Origin: Rhizobiales bacterium GAS188
GTDB lineage: Bacteria; Pseudomonadota; Alphaproteobacteria; Rhizobiales; Beijerinckiaceae
Reading direction: 5' to 3'
DNA: 64,000 nt
Assembly (NCBI GenBank): GCA_900104855.1
Contig: FNSS01000001.1
Span: forward strand, 3,410,001-3,474,000
Shown piece by piece: positions 54,022-61,729 of this stretch. The notes beneath the pieces were generated by a model. It was not told the DNA's origin and did not search any database. It saw only the letters and a list, made by a program, of their open reading frames with translations. Numbering within the stretch: the first letter of the stretch is position 1; every line of letters starts with the position of its first letter. A program made the position numbers and the translations under genes.

Positions 54022-57000
54022 CGTCGTCCCATGGAGATTGGATCAATTCTCGGAGATAACCAACAACCTGCTCGTAGGTCTCCGGCGCACGAAGACGCAG
54101 GGCCGAGATGATCTCGCCTTCGAGCCACTTCTCATACCCGGCCACTTTGTCGGCATCGGTGATTTCCAAAGGAAGGCAAAGGCTGCCGATCATCCCGCGA
54201 GTGACCGCCGGTATCCAACCAGGCGGTGGCCCAGGCACCCATCGGCCGATCCAATCTTCGGCCAAGGGATGCAGCTTCAAGATCGCGCGCGCGATGACGC
54301 CGGCCCGATCGGCGTCGGATTCCCAATTCCAGATGCGAGCAATCGCGCCTTTCGCTGCGTGCACGAAGCCTATGTACCAGGGCATTTCGCTGGGGAACTG
54401 GGGCATTTCCGCTAGCCGCGCGAGGTCAAGAGTATCCTGAATTGCGCGGAATTCCGGCGATTCATTCTGCTTGTTGCGTCGGGCTGCCGCAGCGATCTCG
54501 GAAGCATCGACAGGCATGAGCATCGCGCCCCCCGTTCGGAGGCGATAGCGGAGCCTGCGCCGCTCCTGCTCATCGACAATCCCGCGCGCATGAAGCTCTT
54601 CAATAAGGTCGAGCGTGCTTGCTGTCTTGGCGCGACGGTTCTGGGAGTCTGTAGCGAATATCTCCTTGTTGAGGAACCGGTCGTCGAAGAAAACGATGTC
54701 GGCGCCGGACAGGTCATTAAGTAGATTGAGCGTGGACCCTGAATTCAGGTCCTGATCTGCTTCGACACCTCCAGCCCGACGTGGCCCAAACGTGACCTTT
54801 CCTTCGGCGTTTGCAGCGCGGATCGCGCCACGCACGTCATCAATGACTTTAAAGGCCTCGGCGACGTGTCGATCATATTCAATCAGGACCGCCGCCTTCT
54901 CAGCCGTTGAATCATGGATGTAGACGTTCCTGAAAACACGAAAGAATATCTGCAGAAGACCGGTCGTTTGAAGATAGACAACGGTCAGACCGTCGAGAAA
55001 GAGGGGCTGCTTAAGACCGGGTGTAGCGGAAGCCGGCCAGGCCTGATCCTGCAGGGCGAAATACTGGCTGGCGGATTTTTCAGTCTCCTCATCAACGGCG
55101 TTCAGCTCCACAAGCGCCTTCAGCAAGCCATGCATGTCGCACAGCTGCCCTTGATAAGCAGACATATCGACATTGTTGTCGTCAGCTCCAATTCGCTTGA
55201 CCGGCGCTGAGCGGATGACGATCCCGTTGGTTGCCTGGGCCTCCCGTAACAGCGCCGCGAGCTCAATGCCGATCGTGGCTGCCAGGTCGTCGCGGATCAT
55301 GGCGGGCGCATGTAGTACCTTTACTTGTCCGCTCGCGATGGCGTTACGAATTTCCTCGGCCTTGCGAAGCCGCGATCGTTGCGTTTGCCGGATGCGCCTG
55401 CGGCCTTCGAAAAGCTCGCTCAGGACCCCGGCCGGCAGGACAATGCGCGGATAGGCATTGAATGCTTTGGGAATCATGCCCAGCCATCCAAGCACGATGA
55501 GCGTCGTGATATCGAATGCGGCCGTTGAGTCGTTGCCTAAAGTGGATGGGGCTCTTCGGCCGGTAAAGAGCGGGACCGCCACCCGCCGGCGCGCATCCTG
55601 GAGGCCACTGTTCCGGATGAGATTCCTGAGAACGATATCGATGACGGTGGTACTCAAGCCGAGGCTTGCAATGACCATAGGCATATCGCCGCGCGCGACG
55701 TTTTCCTGGATCAGGCGGGTATGCTCGCTCCACTCCGTATGCTTTGCGAGCAGTTCCTTGAACTCGAACCGCTGGATCGGTCCGTCCGGGCCAGAAAGTG
55801 CCAGGGCCTTTCTGAACCATTCGTGCGCCTCTGGTCGCGTTTCCTCCAAGCCTTCCTCGACCAACAGTGTGTAGCCGCCCAGCAGCACATTGGGATCCGC
55901 GTCGTCGCGTTTGATTGCCGCCGCGATGAGGTCCATGAGCGGCCCCTGGCCGGAAGCTTGCGACAGATTTGCCGCGCGGATCAGCGACAACCCATCGCGC
56001 TGATCGACGCCTTCAAGAAACGTCCCAAGAGGCTCGGCAAGCGCCTCCCATTCGCCTGTTTCAAGGGCTACCGCGATTTCGAGGTTGAGATCGCGGTGCG
56101 TTGGCTGTTTGTGGGCAAGATCGTCCGCGATGTGCTTTGCTTCCCTTAGACGCCCTAGCCGGAAGAGTTGCCACGCATAGGCCCGGGAGAACTCGGGGTC
56201 GATGTCCTTGATGAATGGGTATGCTTCATAAACTCGCACAAAATTGGCGCTGTCTCCTGCGTGGAGTAGCGCTTGCGCCGCAAACGCGGCATCGCGCGGT
56301 GCGCGTGTATCGGCGTAGAGAAGTTCGGCGTAGCGTGCGATGCCGATGTGGTCGCCCTTTTGCACGAGCACCGCGACAAGTGCGCGGAGGGTCTCTGTGG
56401 TCTTGGTGCCCTCATAGAGTTTGAGGTGCTCCGCAACGGGGTCGGCGCCCTCGGCTTTGGCAATCTCGGTTCTGAATGCCGCAAGCAATCCGGCATCGAA
56501 TTTGTCCGCGTTGGCCTCAAGCACGATCCGGGCGGATGTTGCGTCGCCGATTTTTGCGAGAGCCTGTATTTCCAGCGAGAGCATGCCAACTTGACTGAAG
56601 GACTCTTCAGCCAGGGCCCTGTGCTTTGCGACAAGCTCGGCGAGACCGCGCGCATCGTCTTGGTTGAGGCGGATCGAAAGCAATGCGCGCAGTTCCTCGC
56701 TGGAGAGCCCACCCAGCGTTTCGCGGCGCGCGAGATAGGCCAGGAGCTCCGTCGCGTCGAATTCACGGTCATAGGCAAACGCAAATTGAATGCGTGACAA
56801 CGCAGTCGATGGCGTCTTCATGTCGCGCCGCAGTTGCTCAAGAGCGGGTTGCTTGCGACCTGGGTGAAGCAAATCGCACCAGACGAGATAGGCGTCGATA
56901 ATGCGCGGCGCTTCTTGCAAACCTAGCGCCCTCGCCAATGGTAACGCCTGCCGTAAGTCGTTGGATGCAATATCAAGCTCGGCAGACAGCTCGGAATCGC

Positions 57001-58273
57001 CAAGAATGGGTCGCGCTCCGCGAACGTCTAACGGAAGGCCTGCTAACGCCAGTGGGCGGTCGGGTGCGGGCAGCACAGAGGCAAAGCGGATCACCCCTCG
57101 AAGAAAATAGAGATACGGTCCTTCAAGCAATTGGCGAGCGGTAATCTGGCCAAGGGTTTCCTTTGCCTTATCGAAATCCTCCTGACGAAGATAAATCTGG
57201 CAGAGGGTGATGGCGCCTTGTGGCGTCAAGTTTACAACGGTCAAATCCTCCTGCGCGAGCCAATCGAGCGCAGCGGCATCGTTCCGGGTCGTCGCGAGGA
57301 TATTCAGAAGCGCGGACCGGGAATCCTCGTCGGGTGCGTCCCGGAGTATCCGAATAGCCTCGTCGGAGTTGGCCTCGGCTACAGCCAACCGAGCACGCGC
57401 GGGACCGTCCGGATCGGCGCCAGCGAGCTTGAGGGCTGCATCGAGAAAGCGCCGGGCATCTTCCTTGCGATCGCGTATGGCCGCAGCACGCGCTCCGCGC
57501 AGCAAAATGCCGCGCCGTGTTGACTGCGATACGGAGAGCCCGTGAGCCAAGACGTCTTCGGCCAGCGGGATGAATTCATCAGCTTTCAGCGCTTCCGGAA
57601 ACAGGCAGCGCTCTAGCGCGCGCGAGAACCGGTTCCCAAAATCCCGTTGGAGAGCCTCGGCGAGGCCCTCCGCCGCGATAGCCTGCTGGCCAGTCGGCAG
57701 AGCCGTACCATCGGAGGCAGCCGCGGCCGGCACCTGCACCGCTTGCAGGCGCTCAACTGCAGCCGCAACGGCGCCGGGAATAGCACGGATTTCCGCGCGC
57801 GCCTGCCGCAGCGTATAGATATCGAAGTGCTTTTCATAAAGATCGGGATAATTCTGAATCCGCCGAACAATCTCGCTCCAGCTATAGACGTGAACGCTAA
57901 ACAGCCCCTTCTTGGCATGCCTCGCGGAAATGGTTTTGACATGATCGATAATCCGCGCATCGTTTGGAGCGGTGGTGGCGATAATGTATTTCTTCAGCTT
58001 AAGCCGGAACTTCTTTGCCTCTGCCACTTCCCTGTCGACTTCAGTCTTGGTCAGCGTAGTGGGTGGCCAAATGCCCTTACGTTTGCATTGCGCTCCATTG
58101 TCGGAGCCGTTTTCTTTGCCAAGAATATCGACACCGTGCTGGCGTTGTCCCTGGCGACCATAGCGAACTACGTTGGGGTCGTTCCACTCGCGCGAAAACA
58201 AGTCGGCACAGATATCCTCGAACTTATCCCAGCTCCCGGGCGGATTTAGCTGAACATCATTAGGGTTTGGCAT
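54008..58273 (-). CDS. Large protein with Mrr-like nuclease, helical repeats and PIN-like region
   Basis: A 1421-residue protein of no family I can name. Residues about 8-140 fit an Mrr-like PD-(D/E)xK nuclease: WDKFEDICADLF with Glu19, QHGVDILG with Asp49, then GAQCKRKG with Gln62 and Lys64 (the QxK form), followed by KKYIIATTA. About residues 190-900 are helix after helix in TPR-like style. About residues 915-1260 resemble PIN nuclease elements: FDITTLIVLGWLG, then VLPAGVLSELFEG, and GADIVFFDDRFLN with paired Asp. ATG at 58273 gives a start directly before the nuclease domain; GTG at 58339 is possible. It could act as a two-nuclease toxin with a repeat sensor. That function is inference. 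Confidence 0.82.
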   Translation of the reverse strand: MPNPNDVQLNPPGSWDKFEDICADLFSREWNDPNVVRYGRQGQRQHGVDILGKENGSDNGAQCKRKGIWPPTTLTKTEVDREVAEAKKFRLKLKKYIIATTAPNDARIIDHVKTISARHAKKGLFSVHVYSWSEIVRRIQNYPDLYEKHFDIYTLRQARAEIRAIPGAVAAAVERLQAVQVPAAAASDGTALPTGQQAIAAEGLAEALQRDFGNRFSRALERCLFPEALKADEFIPLAEDVLAHGLSVSQSTRRGILLRGARAAAIRDRKEDARRFLDAALKLAGADPDGPARARLAVAEANSDEAIRILRDAPDEDSRSALLNILATTRNDAAALDWLAQEDLTVVNLTPQGAITLCQIYLRQEDFDKAKETLGQITARQLLEGPYLYFLRGVIRFASVLPAPDRPLALAGLPLDVRGARPILGDSELSAELDIASNDLRQALPLARALGLQEAPRIIDAYLVWCDLLHPGRKQPALEQLRRDMKTPSTALSRIQFAFAYDREFDATELLAYLARRETLGGLSSEELRALLSIRLNQDDARGLAELVAKHRALAEESFSQVGMLSLEIQALAKIGDATSARIVLEANADKFDAGLLAAFRTEIAKAEGADPVAEHLKLYEGTKTTETLRALVAVLVQKGDHIGIARYAELLYADTRAPRDAAFAAQALLHAGDSANFVRVYEAYPFIKDIDPEFSRAYAWQLFRLGRLREAKHIADDLAHKQPTHRDLNLEIAVALETGEWEALAEPLGTFLEGVDQRDGLSLIRAANLSQASGQGPLMDLIAAAIKRDDADPNVLLGGYTLLVEEGLEETRPEAHEWFRKALALSGPDGPIQRFEFKELLAKHTEWSEHTRLIQENVARGDMPMVIASLGLSTTVIDIVLRNLIRNSGLQDARRRVAVPLFTGRRAPSTLGNDSTAAFDITTLIVLGWLGMIPKAFNAYPRIVLPAGVLSELFEGRRRIRQTQRSRLRKAEEIRNAIASGQVKVLHAPAMIRDDLAATIGIELAALLREAQATNGIVIRSAPVKRIGADDNNVDMSAYQGQLCDMHGLLKALVELNAVDEETEKSASQYFALQDQAWPASATPGLKQPLFLDGLTVVYLQTTGLLQIFFRVFRNVYIHDSTAEKAAVLIEYDRHVAEAFKVIDDVRGAIRAANAEGKVTFGPRRAGGVEADQDLNSGSTLNLLNDLSGADIVFFDDRFLNKEIFATDSQNRRAKTASTLDLIEELHARGIVDEQERRRLRYRLRTGGAMLMPVDASEIAAAARRNKQNESPEFRAIQDTLDLARLAEMPQFPSEMPWYIGFVHAAKGAIARIWNWESDADRAGVIARAILKLHPLAEDWIGRWVPGPPPGWIPAVTRGMIGSLCLPLEITDADKVAGYEKWLEGEIISALRLRAPETYEQVVGYLRELIQSPWDDDAED

Positions 58274-58513
58274 GGGAGTTCGGGGCTGAAAACACGCGTG
58301 CGTGCCCGTCGCAAAGGTGTGCGAAATCAATCGAGGCACTAGGAATCGATATCGGCGCCGAGTCTACGGATGAAAAGCGGCGTCTGCCAGAAAAATCGGC
58401 TCGGGGACAGCCACTCGCGGCCAGCTTGCTACCGGGGTTGAGGCGGAACGGCGCGCTTGCGCGGCGGCATTCCCCCACACTTCTTCCTGTCCCTGACGGC
58501 GCGCCTGCGGCGC

Positions 58514-58609
58514 CGCGGCTGATCCTCTAGTCTCGCGCGCCTCACGGGGGCCTCCCGGCTCGCGGGCGTAGTTCAATGGTAGAACGGCAGCTTCCCAAGC
58601 TGCATACGA
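58514..58609 (+). repeat. 96-bp direct repeat, right copy
   Basis: Matches 51893-51988 with one difference (C for T at the base before the second TCCCGGC). After position 58609 the two copies diverge for three or four bases, GGG in the left copy and TCCG in the right, and then agree again for 23 bases to the end of the tRNA (TTCGATTCCC...TCCA). Confidence 0.92.
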
Positions 58610-58636
58610 TCCGTTCGATTCCCTTCGCCCGCTCCA
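58562..58636 (+). pseudogene. Damaged tRNA-Gly(CCC) copy
   Basis: This copy is 75 nt against 74 in the intact gene. The acceptor, D-arm and anticodon arm are identical to those of the left copy. In the T-arm the 5' strand reads ATCCG instead of GAGGG, and only two of its five positions can pair with the unchanged CCCTT. The T-stem should not form, so the product is probably not a functional tRNA. The encoded CCA is kept. Confidence 0.85.
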
Positions 58637-58671
58637 GTGCCTTCGCTCGCATCGCGCGGCCAGTTGTGTGC

Positions 58672-58701
58672 AAGAGCGGGCGAGGACGCCCGCGATCCCA
58701 G
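58672..58701 (+). repeat. Dispersed intergenic repeat, module a
   Basis: AAGAGCGGGCGAGGACGCCC followed by GCGATCCCAG; the core folds as GCGGGCG-AGGA-CGCCCGC. The same 30 bases occur at 59794-59823, and a one-base variant at 38947-38976. It lies between the damaged tRNA and the stop of the TetR gene. Confidence 0.75.
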
Positions 58702-58703
58702 AG

Positions 58704-59321
58704 CTACGCCTTGCCTCCCGCTGCGGGGGCCGAACCGATGAGCGCCTTGAGAAAGGTGACGATGATCCGGCCGCTTCGGCTGGCTTCGCCATCCCTCGGC
58801 TGGAGCGCCATGCCGCGGCCCAGCGCAATGAACCCGGTCGCCAATTCGGCCGGATCACCGGGCACTTTCTTGCCGAGGAGCTCGAACAGCCTGCTGATGA
58901 GCCCGCCCAAGGCGCGGCGATGCTTGCGGTTGAGATCGTCATAGCCTTGCGCGAATGACGGGCTGCGCAGGGCCTGAAGCTGCAGCTCGATCGCCAAAAC
59001 GGCGAAGCCTGGATCGGCATTGAACGTTGCGGCCCATCTCTCGATGCCGGCCATTGCTTTCGCGGCGTCGCCCGTCGCGTTGCCGAGCGCCGCCTCGATC
59101 TTGGCGCGTTCTTCGGCCTGGTGGCTTCGCACCAGCTCGAGAAGGATCGCCTCCTTGTCGGGAAAGTTCGAGTAGAACGCGCCTTGTGAAAAGCCGGCCG
59201 CATCGGCGATGTCGCGAACCGAGGCCGCAGCGAACCCCTTCTTCACGATCTCGTCACGCGCCGCCTCGATGAGGAGTTGCCTCGTGCGAGCTTGGCTCTC
59301 TTCGCGGTTCAACCTCGGCAT
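58704..59321 (-). CDS. TetR/AcrR-family transcriptional regulator
   Basis: A 205-residue regulator from ATG 59321 (MPRLNREESQARTRQLLIEAARDEI). The helix-turn-helix is FAAASVRDIADAAGFSQGAFYSNFPDKEAIL, about residues 30-60. The C-terminal domain has FAVLAIELQLQALRSPSFAQGYDDLNRKH, as in many AcrR-like proteins. In-frame ATGs at 59339 and 59369 are possible, but they run into two inverted repeats that look like its operators. It is divergent from the DoxX-family gene and probably represses it and itself. Confidence 0.9.
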   Translation of the reverse strand: MPRLNREESQARTRQLLIEAARDEIVKKGFAAASVRDIADAAGFSQGAFYSNFPDKEAILLELVRSHQAEERAKIEAALGNATGDAAKAMAGIERWAATFNADPGFAVLAIELQLQALRSPSFAQGYDDLNRKHRRALGGLISRLFELLGKKVPGDPAELATGFIALGRGMALQPRDGEASRSGRIIVTFLKALIGSAPAAGGKA

Positions 59322-59343
59322 CGGGCGGGGTCTCTGCATTGCA

Positions 59344-59359
59344 AATATCAGTTGATATT
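59344..59359. promoter_or_regulatory. Inverted repeat 1 in TetR/DoxX intergenic region
   Basis: AATATC-AGTT-GATATT, a perfect six-base inverted repeat with a four-base spacer, directly upstream of the TetR gene. It is next to a second inverted repeat with the same spacer length, so the two are likely tandem sites for the regulator. Confidence 0.5.
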
Positions 59360-59379
59360 CAAATAGCACATGCTATTTG
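59360..59379. promoter_or_regulatory. Inverted repeat 2 in TetR/DoxX intergenic region
   Basis: CAAATAGC-ACAT-GCTATTTG, a perfect eight-base inverted repeat with a four-base spacer, abutting the first. It lies 37 bases before the DoxX-family start and is the stronger operator candidate of the two. Confidence 0.65.
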
Positions 59380-59416
59380 TAATCGGGAAGCCCGTTTGCG
59401 GCCCGGGAGATATAGC

Positions 59417-59770
59417 ATGGAGACCATGTCCATCACGATCGTGACGATTATCGGCCGCGCCCTTCTCGCATCGCTGTTCATTCTCGCAGGTGTCGTGAAG
59501 ATCGCCGGTCCTCGACCCTTCCTCGATCACATGGCCGCGCACCATATCCCGGGAGCATTGCTGCCCCTGGTCATCCTGCTGGAGCTCTCCGCGGGGGCGG
59601 CGCTTCTGATCGGCTGGCGCCTACCCTTCGCCGCCGGTGCGCTGGCTGTGTTCTGCGTCGCCACCGCCTTCGCTTTTCACCTCGACCTGTCCGACAAGGC
59701 CGAGCGAACGCTGTTCATCAAGGACCTCGCGATCGCCGGCGCCCTGATGGTCATCGCGGCCGGTGGATGA
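59417..59770 (+). CDS. DoxX-family membrane protein
   Basis: A 117-residue protein with four probable membrane helices: VTIIGRALLASLFILAGVVKI, then LLPLVILLELSAGAALLIGW, FAAGALAVFCVATAFAFHL and KDLAIAGALMVIAAGG. The N-terminal GRALLASLFILAGVVKIAGP and the LLELSAGAALLIGW segment are characteristic of DoxX/SURF4-like proteins. GGGAGA precedes ATG 59417. It is divergent from, and probably controlled by, the TetR gene. The function of the family in Gram-negative bacteria is poorly defined; links to oxidative stress are reported. Confidence 0.9.
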   Translation: METMSITIVTIIGRALLASLFILAGVVKIAGPRPFLDHMAAHHIPGALLPLVILLELSAGAALLIGWRLPFAAGALAVFCVATAFAFHLDLSDKAERTLFIKDLAIAGALMVIAAGG

Positions 59771-59793
59771 CGATCGGCGGTCTTGTGGTCCGC

Positions 59794-59860
59794 AAGAGCG
59801 GGCGAGGACGCCCGCGATCCCAGAGCAGCGCCCTGGGACCGCGACCGTCCCGGTCGCCCT
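59794..59860 (+). repeat. Dispersed intergenic repeat, modules a and b together
   Basis: Module a (59794-59823) is followed after seven bases by module b (59831-59860), the reverse of the order at 38888-38976. Both are near-perfect copies. The repeat fills the space between the convergent DoxX and DUF2306 genes and could form two successive hairpins in either transcript. Confidence 0.75.
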
Positions 59861-59895
59861 TCACCCCGGCGATGGTGAGATGAAGTCCGCGATAG

Positions 59896-60294
59896 TCACG
59901 GCCCGAACGCGACCGCATGCATGATGCGGCCGGGGAGCAAGGTGAACGCACCCGCGATCACCAGGGCGCCGATGAAGATAAAGATCATTGCATTGCGATG
60001 CGCCGGCACGCGATGGCGGTGGGCGGCAAGCACGGCAAGCGGCAGGACGACGAGGGTGAAGATCGACACCAGGTGGATCGGGCTCCAGGGCCCCCAGACC
60101 CTGGCCTGGTGGATGAAGAATGAGGCGATGGCGACCGTGAGCATGAGCAGCACCCAGGTCCAGCCGACCGCGCGATGGGGAATCGTGCCCTTCGGCGCGG
60201 CGAGCTGCACGATCCCGAGCGTGAAGGCGCCGATTGCCGCGAAGGCGTGGATCTGGATGACCGGAGGGGCGTCGAGGAGCGGCGCGAGAGTCAT
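59896..60294 (-). CDS. DUF2306-family membrane protein
   Basis: A 132-residue protein with four probable helices (IQIHAFAAIGAFTLGIVQLA, VGWTWVLLMLTVAIASFFI, IHLVSIFTLVVLPLAVLAA and NAMIFIFIGALVIAGAFTL). The segment PKGTIPHRAVGWTWVLLM with the His-Arg pair and HRHRVPAHRNAMIF match DUF2306, often annotated as a predicted membrane protein. The function is unknown. Its ATG overlaps the stop of a short upstream reading frame as ATGA. Confidence 0.85.
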   Translation of the reverse strand: MTLAPLLDAPPVIQIHAFAAIGAFTLGIVQLAAPKGTIPHRAVGWTWVLLMLTVAIASFFIHQARVWGPWSPIHLVSIFTLVVLPLAVLAAHRHRVPAHRNAMIFIFIGALVIAGAFTLLPGRIMHAVAFGP

Positions 60295-60482
60295 GGCTCA
60301 CCTGTTCGATCCGGAAGGGGTGCCCATGTGATTTGCGGGCCGGCCTGAACGATAACGATCTTCCCACCGGCTTGGAACCCGAGCTCTTGGATGCCGGACC
60401 GGTGGCTACCCGAATTCGGGATCTGGATGCATCTTTGCAATCCGTAGCGTCCCGCCATTCGGCCATGTTGATAGTGCCCCAA
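60291..60482 (-). CDS. Possible short SymE-like reading frame
   Basis: A 63-residue frame whose C-terminal half, SGIQELGFQAGGKIVIVQAG, resembles the AbrB-like core of SymE-type toxins (WLeeaGFxxGxkVxV). The N-terminal half shows no clear likeness, and no ribosome site is evident. Its TGA overlaps the ATG of the DUF2306 gene, which is compatible with coupling. It may be a remnant and not a working gene. The rest of the gap to 60620 holds only the hairpin at 60575-60606. Confidence 0.3.
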   Translation of the reverse strand: MGHYQHGRMAGRYGLQRCIQIPNSGSHRSGIQELGFQAGGKIVIVQAGPQITWAPLPDRTGEP

Positions 60483-60574
60483 TGGCGAAGAAGTCGGCTA
60501 AAAAGGTGACTACTTGTTCCCTCATCAGCAGGGTGCGTTCAGGATACCAGCACAGGCGTGGTTGCCGACAAGAC

Positions 60575-60606
60575 GGACCCCGGCCCTTAGAGGCGAGCCG
60601 GGGTCC
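60575..60606 (-). terminator. Hairpin terminator after the small exported-protein gene
   Basis: GGACCCCGGC and GCCGGGGTCC pair perfectly over ten bases with a 12-base loop. The hairpin begins 15 bases after the stop of the gene at 60621-60869. There is no clear T-run afterwards, so termination may be weak or depend on other factors. Confidence 0.5.
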
Positions 60607-60620
60607 TACACAGATTTGGC

Positions 60621-60869
60621 TCAATTGTTGTCCGGAATGCCATTGATGGCCTTACAGCGCTGCTTAGCGTGGTAATTGCTAAACCTTCGGCAAGTGTGGT
60701 CCACCTTCGCAGGCGACGCGAGCGCAGGCGAGGCGAGCGCGATGCTGCCTGTCGACTTCTCGATTTGCGCGCTCTGGGGCACATTCCCCCTGCTGGGTCG
60801 GGCCGATGCCGGATTGGCGGCGATCAGGGCGAGCGACGCGATCGCTGCAATAATGATGTGCATTTTCAT
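60621..60869 (-). CDS. Small exported protein, SigF-regulon candidate
   Basis: An 82-residue protein with the signal peptide MKMHIIIAAIASLALIAANP and probable cleavage after PASA. The mature part is Ser/Ala-rich and ends with two cysteines in VDHTCRRFSNYHAKQRCKAING, possibly a disulfide or a metal site with the nearby His. ATG at 60869 follows AGAGG. The promoter 60-85 bases upstream matches the SigF type (GTAACC-N16-CGTA). I do not recognise the family. Confidence 0.7.
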   Translation of the reverse strand: MKMHIIIAAIASLALIAANPASARPSRGNVPQSAQIEKSTGSIALASPALASPAKVDHTCRRFSNYHAKQRCKAINGIPDNN

Positions 60870-60929
60870 TGTATTCCATCCTCTGTCCAAGTCACGGTGC
60901 GACGAGGCGATTTGGCCTCTACAGATGAC

Positions 60930-60955
60930 TACGCAGGAAAGTCACCATCGGTTAC
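60930..60955 (-). promoter_or_regulatory. SigF-type ECF promoter, small exported-protein gene
   Basis: On the minus strand GTAACC (60950-60955), a spacer of exactly 16 bp, then CGTA (60930-60933). The surrounding 50 bp are nearly identical to the promoter at 61942-61967, including the stretch downstream of -10 (GTCATCTGTAGAGGCC). Caulobacter SigF promoters are reported as GTAACC-N16-CGAA. The distance to the ATG is about 60 bases. Confidence 0.75.
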
Positions 60956-61001
60956 ATCGCAATACGCAAGATCCGGGATCACAATCGGGTCCGGCCGGTC
61001 G

Positions 61002-61265
61002 CTATTCCTTGGATGGCTCTGTCGGAGCGTTGCTCGCGCTCTTCATCATGCGGTTGCAGCCATCGATCATCTGCGTCATGTGCTTCATCTGATCGGGGTT
61101 CATTTGCCCCATCATGTCCACCATTTTGCCTTGGTCACCCATTTTCCCCTCGGTCTGGGATGATGAAGGCGAAGGAGCGGCCTCCTTTGCAAACACCGTC
61201 GTCCCAGCGGCAAGACCGCCGAAAATGGCAGCGGCAGCGAAGAATGCAGTCAGCTTGCGTGTCAT
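61002..61265 (-). CDS. Small exported Met-rich protein, SigF-regulon candidate
   Basis: An 87-residue protein with a signal peptide (MTRKLTAFFAAAAIFGGLAA, cleavage near VFAKEA). The mature end is Met-rich: KMGDQGKMVDMMGQMNPDQMKHMTQMIDGCNRMMKSA. Spaced methionines with a single Cys and His are typical of periplasmic copper- or silver-binding peptides, so metal binding is a fair guess but unproven. GAGGAAG precedes ATG 61265. It is the last gene of the three-gene cluster that starts at 61870. Confidence 0.72.
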   Translation of the reverse strand: MTRKLTAFFAAAAIFGGLAAGTTVFAKEAAPSPSSSQTEGKMGDQGKMVDMMGQMNPDQMKHMTQMIDGCNRMMKSASNAPTEPSKE

Positions 61266-61333
61266 GTCTTCCTCTATGTGTTGTGGACGATTGCAAAACC
61301 CAGCGACCGAGTGGCATCGTCGCCGCGGCTGTT

Positions 61334-61657
61334 CTAGTTCCGGGTATCCGTAGCGGTGGGCGTATCTGCGTGAGCCGGGACCTGCCCGAGACCCGCCTGC
61401 TGACCCTGGCTCATGCCGCCCCTCATGCACATGAACATCATCGCAGCGCACGGCAGCACGTAGGCCAGCGGCACCAGGTCCGCGATCGCCACCCAATGCT
61501 GGCTCAGAGCCAGAGCAACGGCGGCGGCGGTCAGTGCGCCGACAGCAACCGGGCCGCGCCGGCGGCTCAGCCATCCGCGTGAGCCGTCACCGACCAGGCG
61601 GCGAGGCGAGTTGGCGTCGCTGGCCTGAGCCGCGACCAAACCGTTCGTTGTTTCCAT
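61334..61657 (-). CDS. Small membrane protein, SigF-regulon candidate
   Basis: A 107-residue protein with an Arg-rich N-terminal third (SPRRLVGDGSRGWLSRRRGP). Two probable helices follow: VAVGALTAAAVALALSQHW and ADLVPLAYVLPCAAMMFMCMRGG. The second ends in a Cys/Met-rich stretch like that of DUF2933-type small membrane proteins found in metal-resistance clusters. It lies between the 46-residue membrane protein and the Met-rich exported protein, all on the minus strand. ATG at 61657 follows GGAGA. Confidence 0.68.
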   Translation of the reverse strand: METTNGLVAAQASDANSPRRLVGDGSRGWLSRRRGPVAVGALTAAAVALALSQHWVAIADLVPLAYVLPCAAMMFMCMRGGMSQGQQAGLGQVPAHADTPTATDTRN

Positions 61658-61729
61658 TGGTGTCTCTCCGTAAAAAGGGGGAAGCGCTGAGGAAGAAGCG
61701 GACGTCCTTACTTGGGCGGACGCGGCCCT

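Larger units (their letters stand above)
52015..58513. other. Candidate genomic island at tRNA-Gly, two genes
   Basis: The segment between the two tRNA-containing repeats holds only two overlapping genes on the minus strand, and its base composition looks clearly less G+C-rich than the flanks (judged by eye from sampled lines; not computed). No integrase, transposase or phage gene lies inside it. The layout is that of a tRNA-associated island, although a whole-tRNA direct repeat without an integrase could also arise by duplication or by recombination between repeats. The 240 bases between the start of the large gene (58273) and the right repeat show no further gene. Confidence 0.65.

Noticed and set aside
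52015..58513. Search for an integrase or recombinase inside the tRNA-bounded segment
   Set aside because: Neither protein shows the R-H-R-Y pattern of tyrosine recombinases or a serine recombinase domain, and there is no room for another gene.
58364..59203. Minus-strand 279-residue frame across the damaged tRNA and the TetR gene
   Set aside because: It is out of frame with the TetR protein and crosses the tRNA; its composition is random-looking.
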